Source of the DNA: Actinoplanes liguriensis | GTDB taxonomy: Bacteria > Actinomycetota > Actinomycetes > Mycobacteriales > Micromonosporaceae | Assembly: GCA_000715855.1 (NCBI GenBank) | Contig: KL571431.1 | Span: 938-5,944 of the forward strand | Reading direction: 5' to 3' | Length of the DNA: 5,007 nucleotides | Position numbers and translations under genes: made by a program | The notes under the pieces: model-generated | The model's input: the letters and a program-made list of their open reading frames with translations, nothing else | Told to the model about the DNA's origin: nothing | Database searches by the model: none | Part shown: positions 1-5,007 of the stretch, piece after piece | Position numbering within the stretch: position 1 is the stretch's first letter | Layout of the letters: each line of letters begins with the position of its first letter

Positions 1-407
1 TCACCGACTCGACGATGACCCGCCTGCGCGGTCACTTCACGATGACCCTGGTCTGCACCGGGCTGACCGCCGAGGCGGCCGAGGGGGCCCTCTCGACACT
101 GGACCTGCTCACCACGGTCCAGCCGGTGGAGCCGTCCCCGGAGGCGACGGCGGGCGAGCCCTGGCTGGTCAGCGTGCACGGCGCGGACCGACTCGGCATC
201 GTCGCCGCGGTCACCCGGGTGGTCGCCGCCGCCGACGGCAACATCACCGACCTCACCACCCGGCTGACCGGCCCGCTCTACGTGCTGGTCGCCGAGGTGG
301 AGCTGCCGCCCGGGCGGTCCGGCGAGCTGGCCGAGCAACTCGCTGTCGCCGCCGCCGAGCTGGGCGTCGACGTGACGCTGCGCCGAGCCGAGCCGGAGCT
401 CCTGTGA
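1..407 (+). CDS. Tandem ACT-domain protein, GcvR-like (5' partial)
   Basis: The reading frame is open to the left edge: codons before the ATG at 15 read T-D-S-T and continue the conserved ACT strand 'TDSTMTRLRGHF'. The ATG at 15 is therefore probably internal and the true start lies outside the window. Two ACT units are visible. The first is cut off and ends near residue 35 (counting from ATG 15). The second, about residues 50-125, has the ligand-loop signature GADRLGIVAAVT and the strand 'NITDLTTRL', which mirrors the first copy. Double-ACT proteins of this type resemble GcvR, the glycine-cleavage regulator, and usually bind amino acids. No DNA-binding or catalytic domain is seen in the visible part, so the target is unknown. 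The stop overlaps the start of the deformylase gene, which implies one transcript and translational coupling. Family assignment is fairly secure; a specific GcvR function is inference. Confidence 0.85.
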   Translation, partial: TDSTMTRLRGHFTMTLVCTGLTAEAAEGALSTLDLLTTVQPVEPSPEATAGEPWLVSVHGADRLGIVAAVTRVVAAADGNITDLTTRLTGPLYVLVAEVELPPGRSGELAEQLAVAAAELGVDVTLRRAEPELL

Positions 408-898
408 AGGTGGTGACCGCACCGGCGTCCGTGCTCAGCACACCGGCCGAGGAGGTGGACCCGACCGACCCGGCGATCGTCCGGCTGGCCGAGGACCTGG
501 TCGAGACGATGCGCGTGTCGCCCGGCTGTGTCGGCCTGGCCGCGCCGCAGATCGGCGTCTCCGCGCAGGTGTTCTGCGTCGACGTGACCGGGCACCCCAA
601 GGCCGCCACCACGCACGGCGTGCTCGTGCTCTGCAACGCCCGGATCGTCGAGGCGAGCCGCTGGCGCCCCGGGCGCGAGGGCTGCATGTCGGTGCCGGAC
701 CTCACGGGTGACGTGAAGCGGGCCGGCCGAATCGTGGTCGAGGCCCGGCGGCCGGGCACCGGAGAAGCAATCACCCTGACCACGGACGCTTTCGAGGCCC
801 GCGCGGTGCAGCATGAGATTGATCACTGCGCGGGAAAGCTGTTCCTCGATCGGGTGGCCGGGGCGCACGCGATTTTTCAGCGCAAGGTCTATCTCTAA
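404..898 (+). CDS. def: Peptide deformylase
   Basis: Removes the formyl group from the N-terminal methionine of new proteins in the cytoplasm. The 164-residue product has the three family motifs in order: CVGLAAPQ (42-49; consensus GxGxAAxQ), EGCMS (92-96) and QHEIDH (136-141). Predicted metal ligands are Cys94, His137 and His141, with Glu138 as general base and Gln49 in the oxyanion site, so it should be active. Two details are unusual: Cys42 replaces the first Gly of motif 1, and Cys142 follows the HEIDH motif where Leu is usual. It is compact, lacking the C-terminal extension of some deformylases. The GTG start at 404 overlaps the upstream TGA (GTGA) and has GGAG at 395-398, five bases ahead. 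In-frame GTGs at 410 and 413 are less well spaced. Actinobacteria often carry several def genes, so this may be a paralogue and not the housekeeping copy. Confidence 0.93.
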   Translation: MKVVTAPASVLSTPAEEVDPTDPAIVRLAEDLVETMRVSPGCVGLAAPQIGVSAQVFCVDVTGHPKAATTHGVLVLCNARIVEASRWRPGREGCMSVPDLTGDVKRAGRIVVEARRPGTGEAITLTTDAFEARAVQHEIDHCAGKLFLDRVAGAHAIFQRKVYL

Positions 899-968
899 CG
901 AACTATCCATGAGTTGGTGTCGGATGTCCGGCGCGTCGCGCGCAATGGTGAAGGGTGTCCGGGTTTAC

Positions 969-974
969 GGTGGG
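969..974 (+). promoter_or_regulatory. Ribosome binding site choosing ATG 982
   Basis: GGTGGG lies seven bases before the ATG at 982. The alternative in-frame GTG at 955 has AAGG directly abutting it, too close to work as a Shine-Dalgarno. This favours ATG 982 as the start of the hypothetical membrane protein. Confidence 0.5.
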
Positions 975-981
975 CCACATC

Positions 982-1737
982 ATGCGTGCGACGGTTGGTC
1001 CCCTCCCCTCCGCGGTCTACTGGCGGCGGCGTGCAGTCGTGCTCGGCGCTCTCCTGCTGGGCATCATCGCGCTGTTCATGGCCTGCTCCCACGACGACAA
1101 GGCGCCGAGCACCAAGAACGCCTCGTCGTCGCAGTACCCGACGCCGGCGCCGGCCTCCAAGTCAGCTGCCACGCCGAGCGGTTCCGCGTCGCCGGCCGAC
1201 GACGGCCTGCTCGACTCGGCGCCGCCCGGTGGTCAGGCCTACCCGGACCCGGTTCAGTCACAGGGAACCGACGGTGACAGCGGCCTGCTGCCGACCGGCA
1301 ACCCGACCAACGGGACCAACACCAACGTCAACGGCCAGCAGGGCAACGCCTGCTCGGACGCCGAGATCTCGGTGACACCGGTGCCGGCGGGGACCTCGGT
1401 CAAACGAGGCGCCAACCTGGCGATCACCCTTCAGATCAAGAACATCGGCTCCCGTACGTGTACCCGGGACGTCGGCGCCGACCCGCAAGAGCTCTACCTG
1501 GAGCAGGGTGCGCAGAAGTTCTGGTCGTCCGACAAGTGCAGCACCGCGAAGGGCAGCGACGTGCAGACGTTCAAGCCCGGTGACCAGCGGATCTACAACA
1601 TCACCTGGAACGGTCGCCAGTCCACGGCGTGCAGCGGCTCGGCGGCATCCGGTCCGGCGCCGAGCGCCGGGCAGTACGAACTGCGCGGCCGGCTCGACAC
1701 GATCGTCAGCAACCCGGTCGTCCTGACCATCTCCTGA
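982..1737 (+). CDS. Membrane-anchored or lipoprotein-like hypothetical protein
   Basis: Function not known. The 251-residue product has a short basic N-terminus ending in RRR (15-17), one hydrophobic segment (about 18-34), then Cys35. The preceding 'FMAC' is a poor lipobox, so either a lipoprotein or a single-pass anchor with the rest outside the cell is possible. Residues 36-123 form a low-complexity linker rich in Ser, Thr, Pro, Ala, Gly and, at its end, Asn (NPTNGTNTNVNGQQGN), typical of a cell-wall-spanning spacer. Residues 124-251 look like one compact beta-sandwich domain, with alternating hydrophobic strands, 'LQIKNIGSRTC', 'YNITWNGR' and a final 'VVLTIS'. Its style resembles BsuPI/Ig-like domains of secreted actinobacterial proteins, but that comparison is from memory. 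Cys124, 160, 186 and 217 could form two disulfides. The start could instead be GTG 955, adding nine residues. It sits 83 bases after def, co-directional. Confidence 0.85.
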   Translation: MRATVGPLPSAVYWRRRAVVLGALLLGIIALFMACSHDDKAPSTKNASSSQYPTPAPASKSAATPSGSASPADDGLLDSAPPGGQAYPDPVQSQGTDGDSGLLPTGNPTNGTNTNVNGQQGNACSDAEISVTPVPAGTSVKRGANLAITLQIKNIGSRTCTRDVGADPQELYLEQGAQKFWSSDKCSTAKGSDVQTFKPGDQRIYNITWNGRQSTACSGSAASGPAPSAGQYELRGRLDTIVSNPVVLTIS

Positions 1738-1739
1738 GG

Positions 1740-2252
1740 TTGGTCGCGGCACTCGAGCTCTACCTGGACGTCGACGCCACGCGGCGGGTCCGGACGCTGT
1801 GGCGTGCCCTCGAAGAGGAGGGCATCCCCACCCTCGGCACCCTGCACCAGAAGCACCGCCCGCACGTGTCGCTGGCGGCCGCCCGGACGATCGACCCGGA
1901 CGCCGCCGCGAAAGCGCTGGACGGGCTCACCGTCGGACGCGGCCTGACACTGCGGATGGATTTCGCCGGCCAGTTCGTCGGACGCGTCCTGTGGCTCGGT
2001 GTGACCATGACACCCGAGTTGATGGAGCACCACCGGATCGTCCACGAACGGCTCTCAGCGGGCGGTGTGGAGGTCTGGGAGCACTATCGGCCGGGGCTGT
2101 GGGTGCCGCACTGCACGATCTCGATGCGGGTGCCCAACCCGGTGATGGCGCCGGCGATCCGGCGGTGCCTGGAGGTTCTACCCGTGAGCGCGACGGTGAC
2201 GGGCGCGGCGATCGCTGACCACGCCAATGACATCGCGCGTCCGCTCCCCTGA
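1740..2252 (+). CDS. 2H phosphoesterase family protein ('2'-5' RNA ligase' family)
   Basis: This fold uses two His-x-Ser/Thr motifs to hydrolyse or form 2',3'-cyclic or 2'-5' phosphodiester bonds in RNA ends or small nucleotides. Counting from TTG 1740 (170 residues), the motifs are H42-V-S44 in 'KHRPHVSLAAA' and H124-C-T126 in 'PHCTISMRV', in the expected two-lobed spacing, so both catalytic histidines are present. The natural substrate cannot be told from sequence. The homology-like region begins at 'VAALELYLDV', which fits a TTG start two bases after the upstream TGA and re-initiation by terminating ribosomes. No well-spaced Shine-Dalgarno exists there. The frame stays open upstream to a GTG at 1629, but that stretch is Arg-rich out-of-frame translation of the preceding gene. 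A CTG at 1734 overlapping the stop is another option. The gene converges on disA. Confidence 0.82.
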   Translation: MVAALELYLDVDATRRVRTLWRALEEEGIPTLGTLHQKHRPHVSLAAARTIDPDAAAKALDGLTVGRGLTLRMDFAGQFVGRVLWLGVTMTPELMEHHRIVHERLSAGGVEVWEHYRPGLWVPHCTISMRVPNPVMAPAIRRCLEVLPVSATVTGAAIADHANDIARPLP

Positions 2253-2256
2253 GACG

Positions 2257-2292
2257 CCCGGTCGACACCCGGGTCCCCACCCCAACCGGGGG
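2257..2292 (+). terminator. Weak GC hairpins in the convergent gap
   Basis: Just after the phosphoesterase stop, CCCGG (2257-2261) can pair with CCGGG (2269-2273) across a 7-base loop, and CCCC (2280-2283) with GGGG (2288-2291) across AACC. Position between convergent genes fits a terminator. No T-tract follows and the stems are short, so in such GC-rich DNA this may be chance. Confidence 0.3.
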
Positions 2293-2301
2293 CTTACCGC
2301 C

Positions 2302-2341
2302 CGCCGACCATTATCCCGGATTTCGCAAGATCACGTCGGCG
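2302..2341. repeat. Spaced 7-bp inverted repeat
   Basis: CGCCGAC (2302-2308) and GTCGGCG (2335-2341) are perfect inverted copies separated by 26 bases of comparatively AT-rich sequence. On the minus strand this lies 48 bases past the disA stop and could be part of its 3' end structure or a protein site. The long loop makes a strong terminator unlikely. Confidence 0.3.
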
Positions 2342-2344
2342 GCC

Positions 2345-2353
2345 TGTGGACAG
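2345..2353 (-). promoter_or_regulatory. DnaA-box-like 9-mer (CTGTCCACA)
   Basis: Read on the minus strand this is CTGTCCACA. It differs by one base from TTGTCCACA, a preferred form in GC-rich actinobacteria. It lies in the non-coding convergent gap, 17 bases (start to start) from an exact consensus box in the same orientation. DnaA binding is inferred. Confidence 0.4.
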
Positions 2354-2361
2354 ACCCCTGG

Positions 2362-2370
2362 TGTGGATAA
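2362..2370 (-). promoter_or_regulatory. DnaA box, exact consensus (TTATCCACA)
   Basis: Read on the minus strand this is TTATCCACA, an exact match to the classical consensus TTATNCACA. It is AT-rich compared with its surroundings and is non-coding, 19 bases past the disA stop. Two tandem boxes are too few for a replication origin, and dnaA/dnaN are absent, so a DnaA-titration or regulatory site is the more likely reading if it is functional. Confidence 0.45.
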
Positions 2371-2388
2371 GTCGCGCGCTGCGGACTG

Positions 2389-3570
2389 CTAGACGTAGCG
2401 CTCCAGGATCGACGCCTCGGCCAGGCGAGACAGGCCCTCGCGGACGCCACGCGCCCGGGCATCCCCGACCCCCTCGACGGCCTGAAGATCCTCCACCGTC
2501 GCGCCCAGCAGCCGCTGGAGGCTGCCGAAGTGATCCACCAGCCGATCCACGATCTGCGCAGGCAGCCGCGGCACCTTGGCCAGCAACCGGAACCCGCGCG
2601 GCGACACCGCGGCGTCCAGAGCGTCGGAGGCGCCCGCATAGCCGATCGCCTTGGCGACCGCGACCAGGTCGATCATCTCGGTCGCGGTGAGCAGGTCCAG
2701 CTCCACCAGCGCCTCGTCGAGCGTGCGCGCCTTCCGGCCGGTCGGCAGGTAGTCGCGGATCACCAGTGTGCGGTCCGAGTCGACGCCGGCCATCAGCTCG
2801 TCGAGCTGCAGGGCGAGCAGCCGGCCGTCGGTGCCGAGCTCGACCACGTAACCCGAGATCTCGTCGGCGATCCGGCGGACCATCTCCAGCCGCTGCACCA
2901 CCGAGACGGCGTCGCGGACGGTGACCAGATCCTCGATCTCCAGCGCGGACAGGGTGCCGGACACCTCGTCCAGCCGGAGCTTGTAACGCTCCAGGGTGGC
3001 CAGTGCCTGATTGGCGCGGGACAGGATGGCGGCCGAGTCGTCCAGCACGTGGCGCTGGCCGTTCACATACAGCCCGATGATGTGCATCGACTGGCTCACC
3101 GAGATCACCGGGAAGCCGGACTGCTTGGCGACCCGCTCGGCGGTGCGGTGCCGGGTGCCGGACTCCTCCGAGGGGATCGACGGGTCGGGCATCAGGTGCA
3201 CGGCGGCTCGGACGATGCGGGTGCCGTCGCTGGACATCACCACCGCGCCGTCCATCTTGCACAACTCACGCAGGCGGGTTGCGGAGAACTCCACATCGAG
3301 CGGGAAACCGCCGGTGCAGATCGTCTCCACCACCGGGTCATAGCCCAGCACGATCAGCGCGCCGGTGCGGCCACGCAGAATGCGCTCCAGACCGTCGCGC
3401 AGGGCGGTGCCGGGCGCCATCAGGGCGAGATTGGCCCGGAGCGGATCGCTGGCGCCTCCGGTGAGGCCGGACCCGGTCAGCGGGGCCACCGCGCGGTGGC
3501 CCGCACCGTTGACGCCGGGGCGCGGCGTTGAACTGGCGGCGGACTTGGAACCATCGCGGTCGAGCGGCAC
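2389..3570 (-). CDS. disA: DNA integrity scanning diadenylate cyclase DisA
   Basis: Condenses two ATP into the second messenger c-di-AMP. In the studied bacterial proteins it forms an octamer that scans DNA, and branched structures such as Holliday junctions suppress synthesis. The product is 393 residues. The DAC cyclase domain (about 45-180) carries the catalytic D107-G108-A109 and the ATP-phosphate-binding R140-H-R-T-A-E-R146, 33 residues apart as in known DisA. A helical linker follows, rich in conserved stretches such as '[12 protein letters not shown]'. A C-terminal helix-hairpin-helix DNA-binding region (about 336-383) contains '[16 protein letters not shown]'. All key residues are present. 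It exceeds the usual roughly 360 residues because about 44 low-complexity residues rich in Ser, Gly, Ala and Pro precede the conserved '[22 protein letters not shown]'-type core. GTG 3570 fits a leaderless promoter; ATG 3420 would cut into the conserved core. It lies 83 bases after radA on the same strand. Confidence 0.96.
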   Translation of the reverse strand: MPLDRDGSKSAASSTPRPGVNGAGHRAVAPLTGSGLTGGASDPLRANLALMAPGTALRDGLERILRGRTGALIVLGYDPVVETICTGGFPLDVEFSATRLRELCKMDGAVVMSSDGTRIVRAAVHLMPDPSIPSEESGTRHRTAERVAKQSGFPVISVSQSMHIIGLYVNGQRHVLDDSAAILSRANQALATLERYKLRLDEVSGTLSALEIEDLVTVRDAVSVVQRLEMVRRIADEISGYVVELGTDGRLLALQLDELMAGVDSDRTLVIRDYLPTGRKARTLDEALVELDLLTATEMIDLVAVAKAIGYAGASDALDAAVSPRGFRLLAKVPRLPAQIVDRLVDHFGSLQRLLGATVEDLQAVEGVGDARARGVREGLSRLAEASILERYV

Positions 3571-3576
3571 CGGTAC

Positions 3577-3582
3577 AGTCTA
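3577..3582 (-). promoter_or_regulatory. -10 element of a likely leaderless disA promoter
   Basis: Minus-strand TAGACT fits the actinobacterial -10 pattern TAnnnT. Exactly six bases separate it from the disA GTG, so transcription would begin at or next to the start codon itself. No Shine-Dalgarno precedes the GTG, which agrees with leaderless translation, common in actinobacteria. The -35 region at a 17-base spacing (TCGTTG) is poor, so the promoter may be weak or need an activator. Confidence 0.5.
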
Positions 3583-3632
3583 CGAACTGCGAAACAGAGC
3601 AACGAGGCATGGTTCGATGAATGCTCCGTAGC

Positions 3633-3647
3633 GTGATGATTCATCAC
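3633..3647. repeat. Perfect 15-bp palindrome between radA and disA
   Basis: GTGATGA and TCATCAC flank a single central T, a perfect inverted repeat with no room for a hairpin loop unless the stem frays. It is AT-rich for this genome, begins 6 bases past the radA stop, and lies about 50 bases upstream of the proposed disA -10. It looks more like a dimeric regulator's operator than an intrinsic terminator, since the stem is AT-rich and no T-tract follows. Confidence 0.5.
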
Positions 3648-3653
3648 TCTGGG

Positions 3654-4991
3654 TCACCCCTTGTTGTGCTCAGCCGAGGCGCGCGCGGCGCTCTGCAACG
3701 CCGACCGCAGGTCGCTGACCTCGATCACCTCCATGCCCTTCGGCGCCACACCCTCACCCGTGTTCGTGCTGCCGGGCGGGACCAGGGCCACCCGGAAGCC
3801 CAGCCGCGCCGCCTCGGCCAGCCGCCGGCCGATCGCGCTCACCCGGCGGATCTCCCCGGTCAGGCCGACCTCGCCGATCGCGACCAGGGTCGGCGCCATC
3901 GCCAGATCCAGCCCGCCGGACGCGACCGCCAGGGCCATCGCCAGGTCGGCCGAGGGCTCGACCAGCCGGATCCCACCCACGGTGGCCGCGAACACCTCGC
4001 GGTTGTAGAGCTTCAACTGCTTGGTACGCCGTTCGAGCACCGCCAGCACCATCGCCAGCCGGGCGCTGTCCAGGCCGGAGACGGTCCGCCGCGGAGAGCC
4101 CTGCACCTCGGCGCCGATCAGCGCCTGCACCTCGGTGACCAGCGCCCGCCGGCCCTCCATCGCAACCGTCACGCAGGTGCCCGGCACCGGCTCCTGATAG
4201 CGGGTGAGGAACAGGCCGGACGGATCGGGCAGGCTGGTGATGCCGCCCTCGTGCATCTCGAAACAGCCCACCTCGTCGGCCGCGCCGAACCGATTCTTCA
4301 CCCCGCGGACCAGGCGCAACGACGAATGCTTGTCGCCCTCGAAGTGCAGCACCACGTCGACCAGGTGCTCCAGCACGCGCGGACCGGCGACCTGCCCGTC
4401 CTTGGTGACGTGACCGACCAGGACCGTGGCGATGCCGCGCTCCTTGGCGATCGAGACCAGCGCCGCGGTCACCGCCCGGACCTGGGTGACGCCGCCGGGC
4501 ACGCCCTCGGTGCCGGGCGCCGAGAAGGTCTGCACCGAGTCGAGCACCAGGAGGCCCGGCTTGACCGCGTCGAGGTGGCCGATCACCGTGCCGAGATCAT
4601 TCTCCGCGGCCAGGAAGAGGCGCTCGTGCAGGGCGCCGAGCCGCTCGGCCCGCAGCCGGACCTGGCTCACCGACTCCTCACCGCTGACCACCAGCGACGG
4701 GGTGCCGGAACCGGCCGCCCACTGCTGAGCCACATCGAGCAGCAGGGTGGACTTGCCCACACCCGGCTCGCCGGCGAGCAGCACCACCGCGCCGGGCACC
4801 AGGCCGCCACCGAGCACCCGGTCGAGCTCGCTGACCCCGGACGGCACGGCCCGCGCGGGCGCGGCGCTGATCTGCGAGATCGGCTTCGCCGCCTCGGACG
4901 GCATCCGTGAGCTGACCACCCGGCCGGAGACCCCGACGGTGACCGTGGACTCGATGATCGAGCCCCACTCGCCGCACTCCGGGCACCGGCC
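3654..4991 (-). CDS. radA: DNA repair protein RadA (N-terminus cut by contig end)
   Basis: RadA is a RecA-like, DnaB-type ATP-driven branch-migration helicase that processes recombination intermediates. Numbering is for the open frame beginning at 5006, whose first five residues (MYKRQ) are adapter. Genuine sequence starts at G6 with C8-P-E-C11, the second CxxC pair of the N-terminal zinc finger; the first pair and roughly 25-30 residues are lost. Then come Walker A GEPGVGKST (79-87), Walker B LLVLD (152-156), the RadA signature KNRFG (237-241) and a Lon-protease-like C-terminal domain (about 280-440) with 'GGIRLVEPSADLA'. The rest is intact to the TGA at 3654-3656. The neighbouring disA on the same strand fits the known functional link, in which RadA/Sms binds DisA and lowers c-di-AMP synthesis in Bacillus subtilis. 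An N-terminal start and ribosome site cannot be assigned here. Confidence 0.96.
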   Translation of the reverse strand, partial: GRCPECGEWGSIIESTVTVGVSGRVVSSRMPSEAAKPISQISAAPARAVPSGVSELDRVLGGGLVPGAVVLLAGEPGVGKSTLLLDVAQQWAAGSGTPSLVVSGEESVSQVRLRAERLGALHERLFLAAENDLGTVIGHLDAVKPGLLVLDSVQTFSAPGTEGVPGGVTQVRAVTAALVSIAKERGIATVLVGHVTKDGQVAGPRVLEHLVDVVLHFEGDKHSSLRLVRGVKNRFGAADEVGCFEMHEGGITSLPDPSGLFLTRYQEPVPGTCVTVAMEGRRALVTEVQALIGAEVQGSPRRTVSGLDSARLAMVLAVLERRTKQLKLYNREVFAATVGGIRLVEPSADLAMALAVASGGLDLAMAPTLVAIGEVGLTGEIRRVSAIGRRLAEAARLGFRVALVPPGSTNTGEGVAPKGMEVIEVSDLRSALQSAARASAEHNKG

Positions 4992-5007
4992 CTGTCTCTT
5001 ATACACA
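4992..5007. other. Nextera/Tn5 mosaic-end adapter remnant (non-genomic)
   Basis: CTGTCTCTTATACACA equals the first 16 of the 19 bases of the Tn5 transposase mosaic end used in Nextera libraries. It sits exactly at the window end. Its reverse complement read in the radA frame gives M-Y-K-R-Q, a recurrent artefact at protein N-termini in databases. AT-richness against the surrounding GC-rich DNA and loss of the expected first zinc-finger CxxC agree. It should be trimmed and is not a transposon insertion. Confidence 0.95.

Noticed and set aside
966..971. TACGGT as a -10 element for the hypothetical gene
   Set aside because: It fits TAnnnT loosely but no -35 is visible and it overlaps the likely ribosome binding site region; not strong enough to list.
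955..981. GTG 955 as start of the membrane protein
   Set aside because: Its purine run abuts the codon with no spacing, whereas ATG 982 has GGTGGG seven bases upstream; kept only as an alternative.
2311..2319. Third DnaA-box candidate TTATCCCGG
   Set aside because: Only the first six bases match; the critical CACA end is absent.
2376..2401. GCGCT/AGCGC inverted repeat across the disA stop codon
   Set aside because: A 5-bp stem with a 16-base loop, partly coding, is expected by chance in GC-rich DNA.
2530..3531. A 333-residue plus-strand open frame opposite disA
   Set aside because: Shadow of disA with repetitive His/Gln/Arg/Gly composition and no recognisable motif; the minus strand has full DisA catalytic motifs.
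3621..4910. A 429-residue open frame on the plus strand opposite radA
   Set aside because: It is the antisense shadow of radA. The composition is His/Arg/Asp/Gln/Gly-rich and domain-free, typical of reverse frames in GC-rich coding DNA.
4992..5007. Possible real Tn5-like transposon end inside radA
   Set aside because: The mosaic end is an engineered hyperactive sequence, found here exactly at the sequence edge; library adapter carry-over is far simpler.

Overview
This is a high-GC, densely coded actinobacterial chromosome segment. GC-rich third codon positions, GTG/TTG starts, a likely leaderless promoter, and DisA and RadA proteins that read like those of Streptomyces and Micromonosporaceae all support this. 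I lean towards a Micromonosporaceae (Actinoplanes-like) source, but that is inference from protein style and not a database match. I see no mobile element, CRISPR array, tRNA or rRNA. No stretch longer than about 140 bases lacks a gene.

Plus strand, 1-2252: four genes run rightwards and are closely packed. They are the 3' part of a tandem ACT-domain protein (GcvR-like), a peptide deformylase whose GTG start overlaps the preceding stop (GTGA), a membrane-anchored or lipoprotein-like hypothetical with a Ser/Pro/Asn-rich linker and a C-terminal Cys-containing beta domain, and a 2H-phosphoesterase ('2'-5' RNA ligase' family) protein that probably starts at a TTG two bases after the previous stop.

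Convergent gap, 2253-2388: this holds small GC hairpins (weak terminator candidates), a spaced 7-bp inverted repeat, and two same-orientation DnaA-box-like 9-mers. One of these, TTATCCACA, is an exact consensus box.

Minus strand, 2389-4991: radA and then disA are read leftwards. This is the common bacterial pairing of a recombination-intermediate helicase with the c-di-AMP synthase that scans DNA for branched structures. The 83-base gap between them contains a perfect 15-bp palindrome and a TAGACT -10 element placed so that the disA message could begin exactly at its GTG.

Right edge: the last 16 bases (4992-5007) are not genomic. They match the Tn5/Nextera mosaic-end adapter, and in the radA frame they encode the well-known artefactual N-terminus MYKRQ. 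The real sequence ends at 4991, inside the RadA zinc finger, so radA is a sequencing-truncated gene and not a biologically broken one.

I found no convincing new multi-gene system. The most useful observations are the adapter artefact, the DnaA-box pair, and the palindrome plus leaderless promoter of disA.
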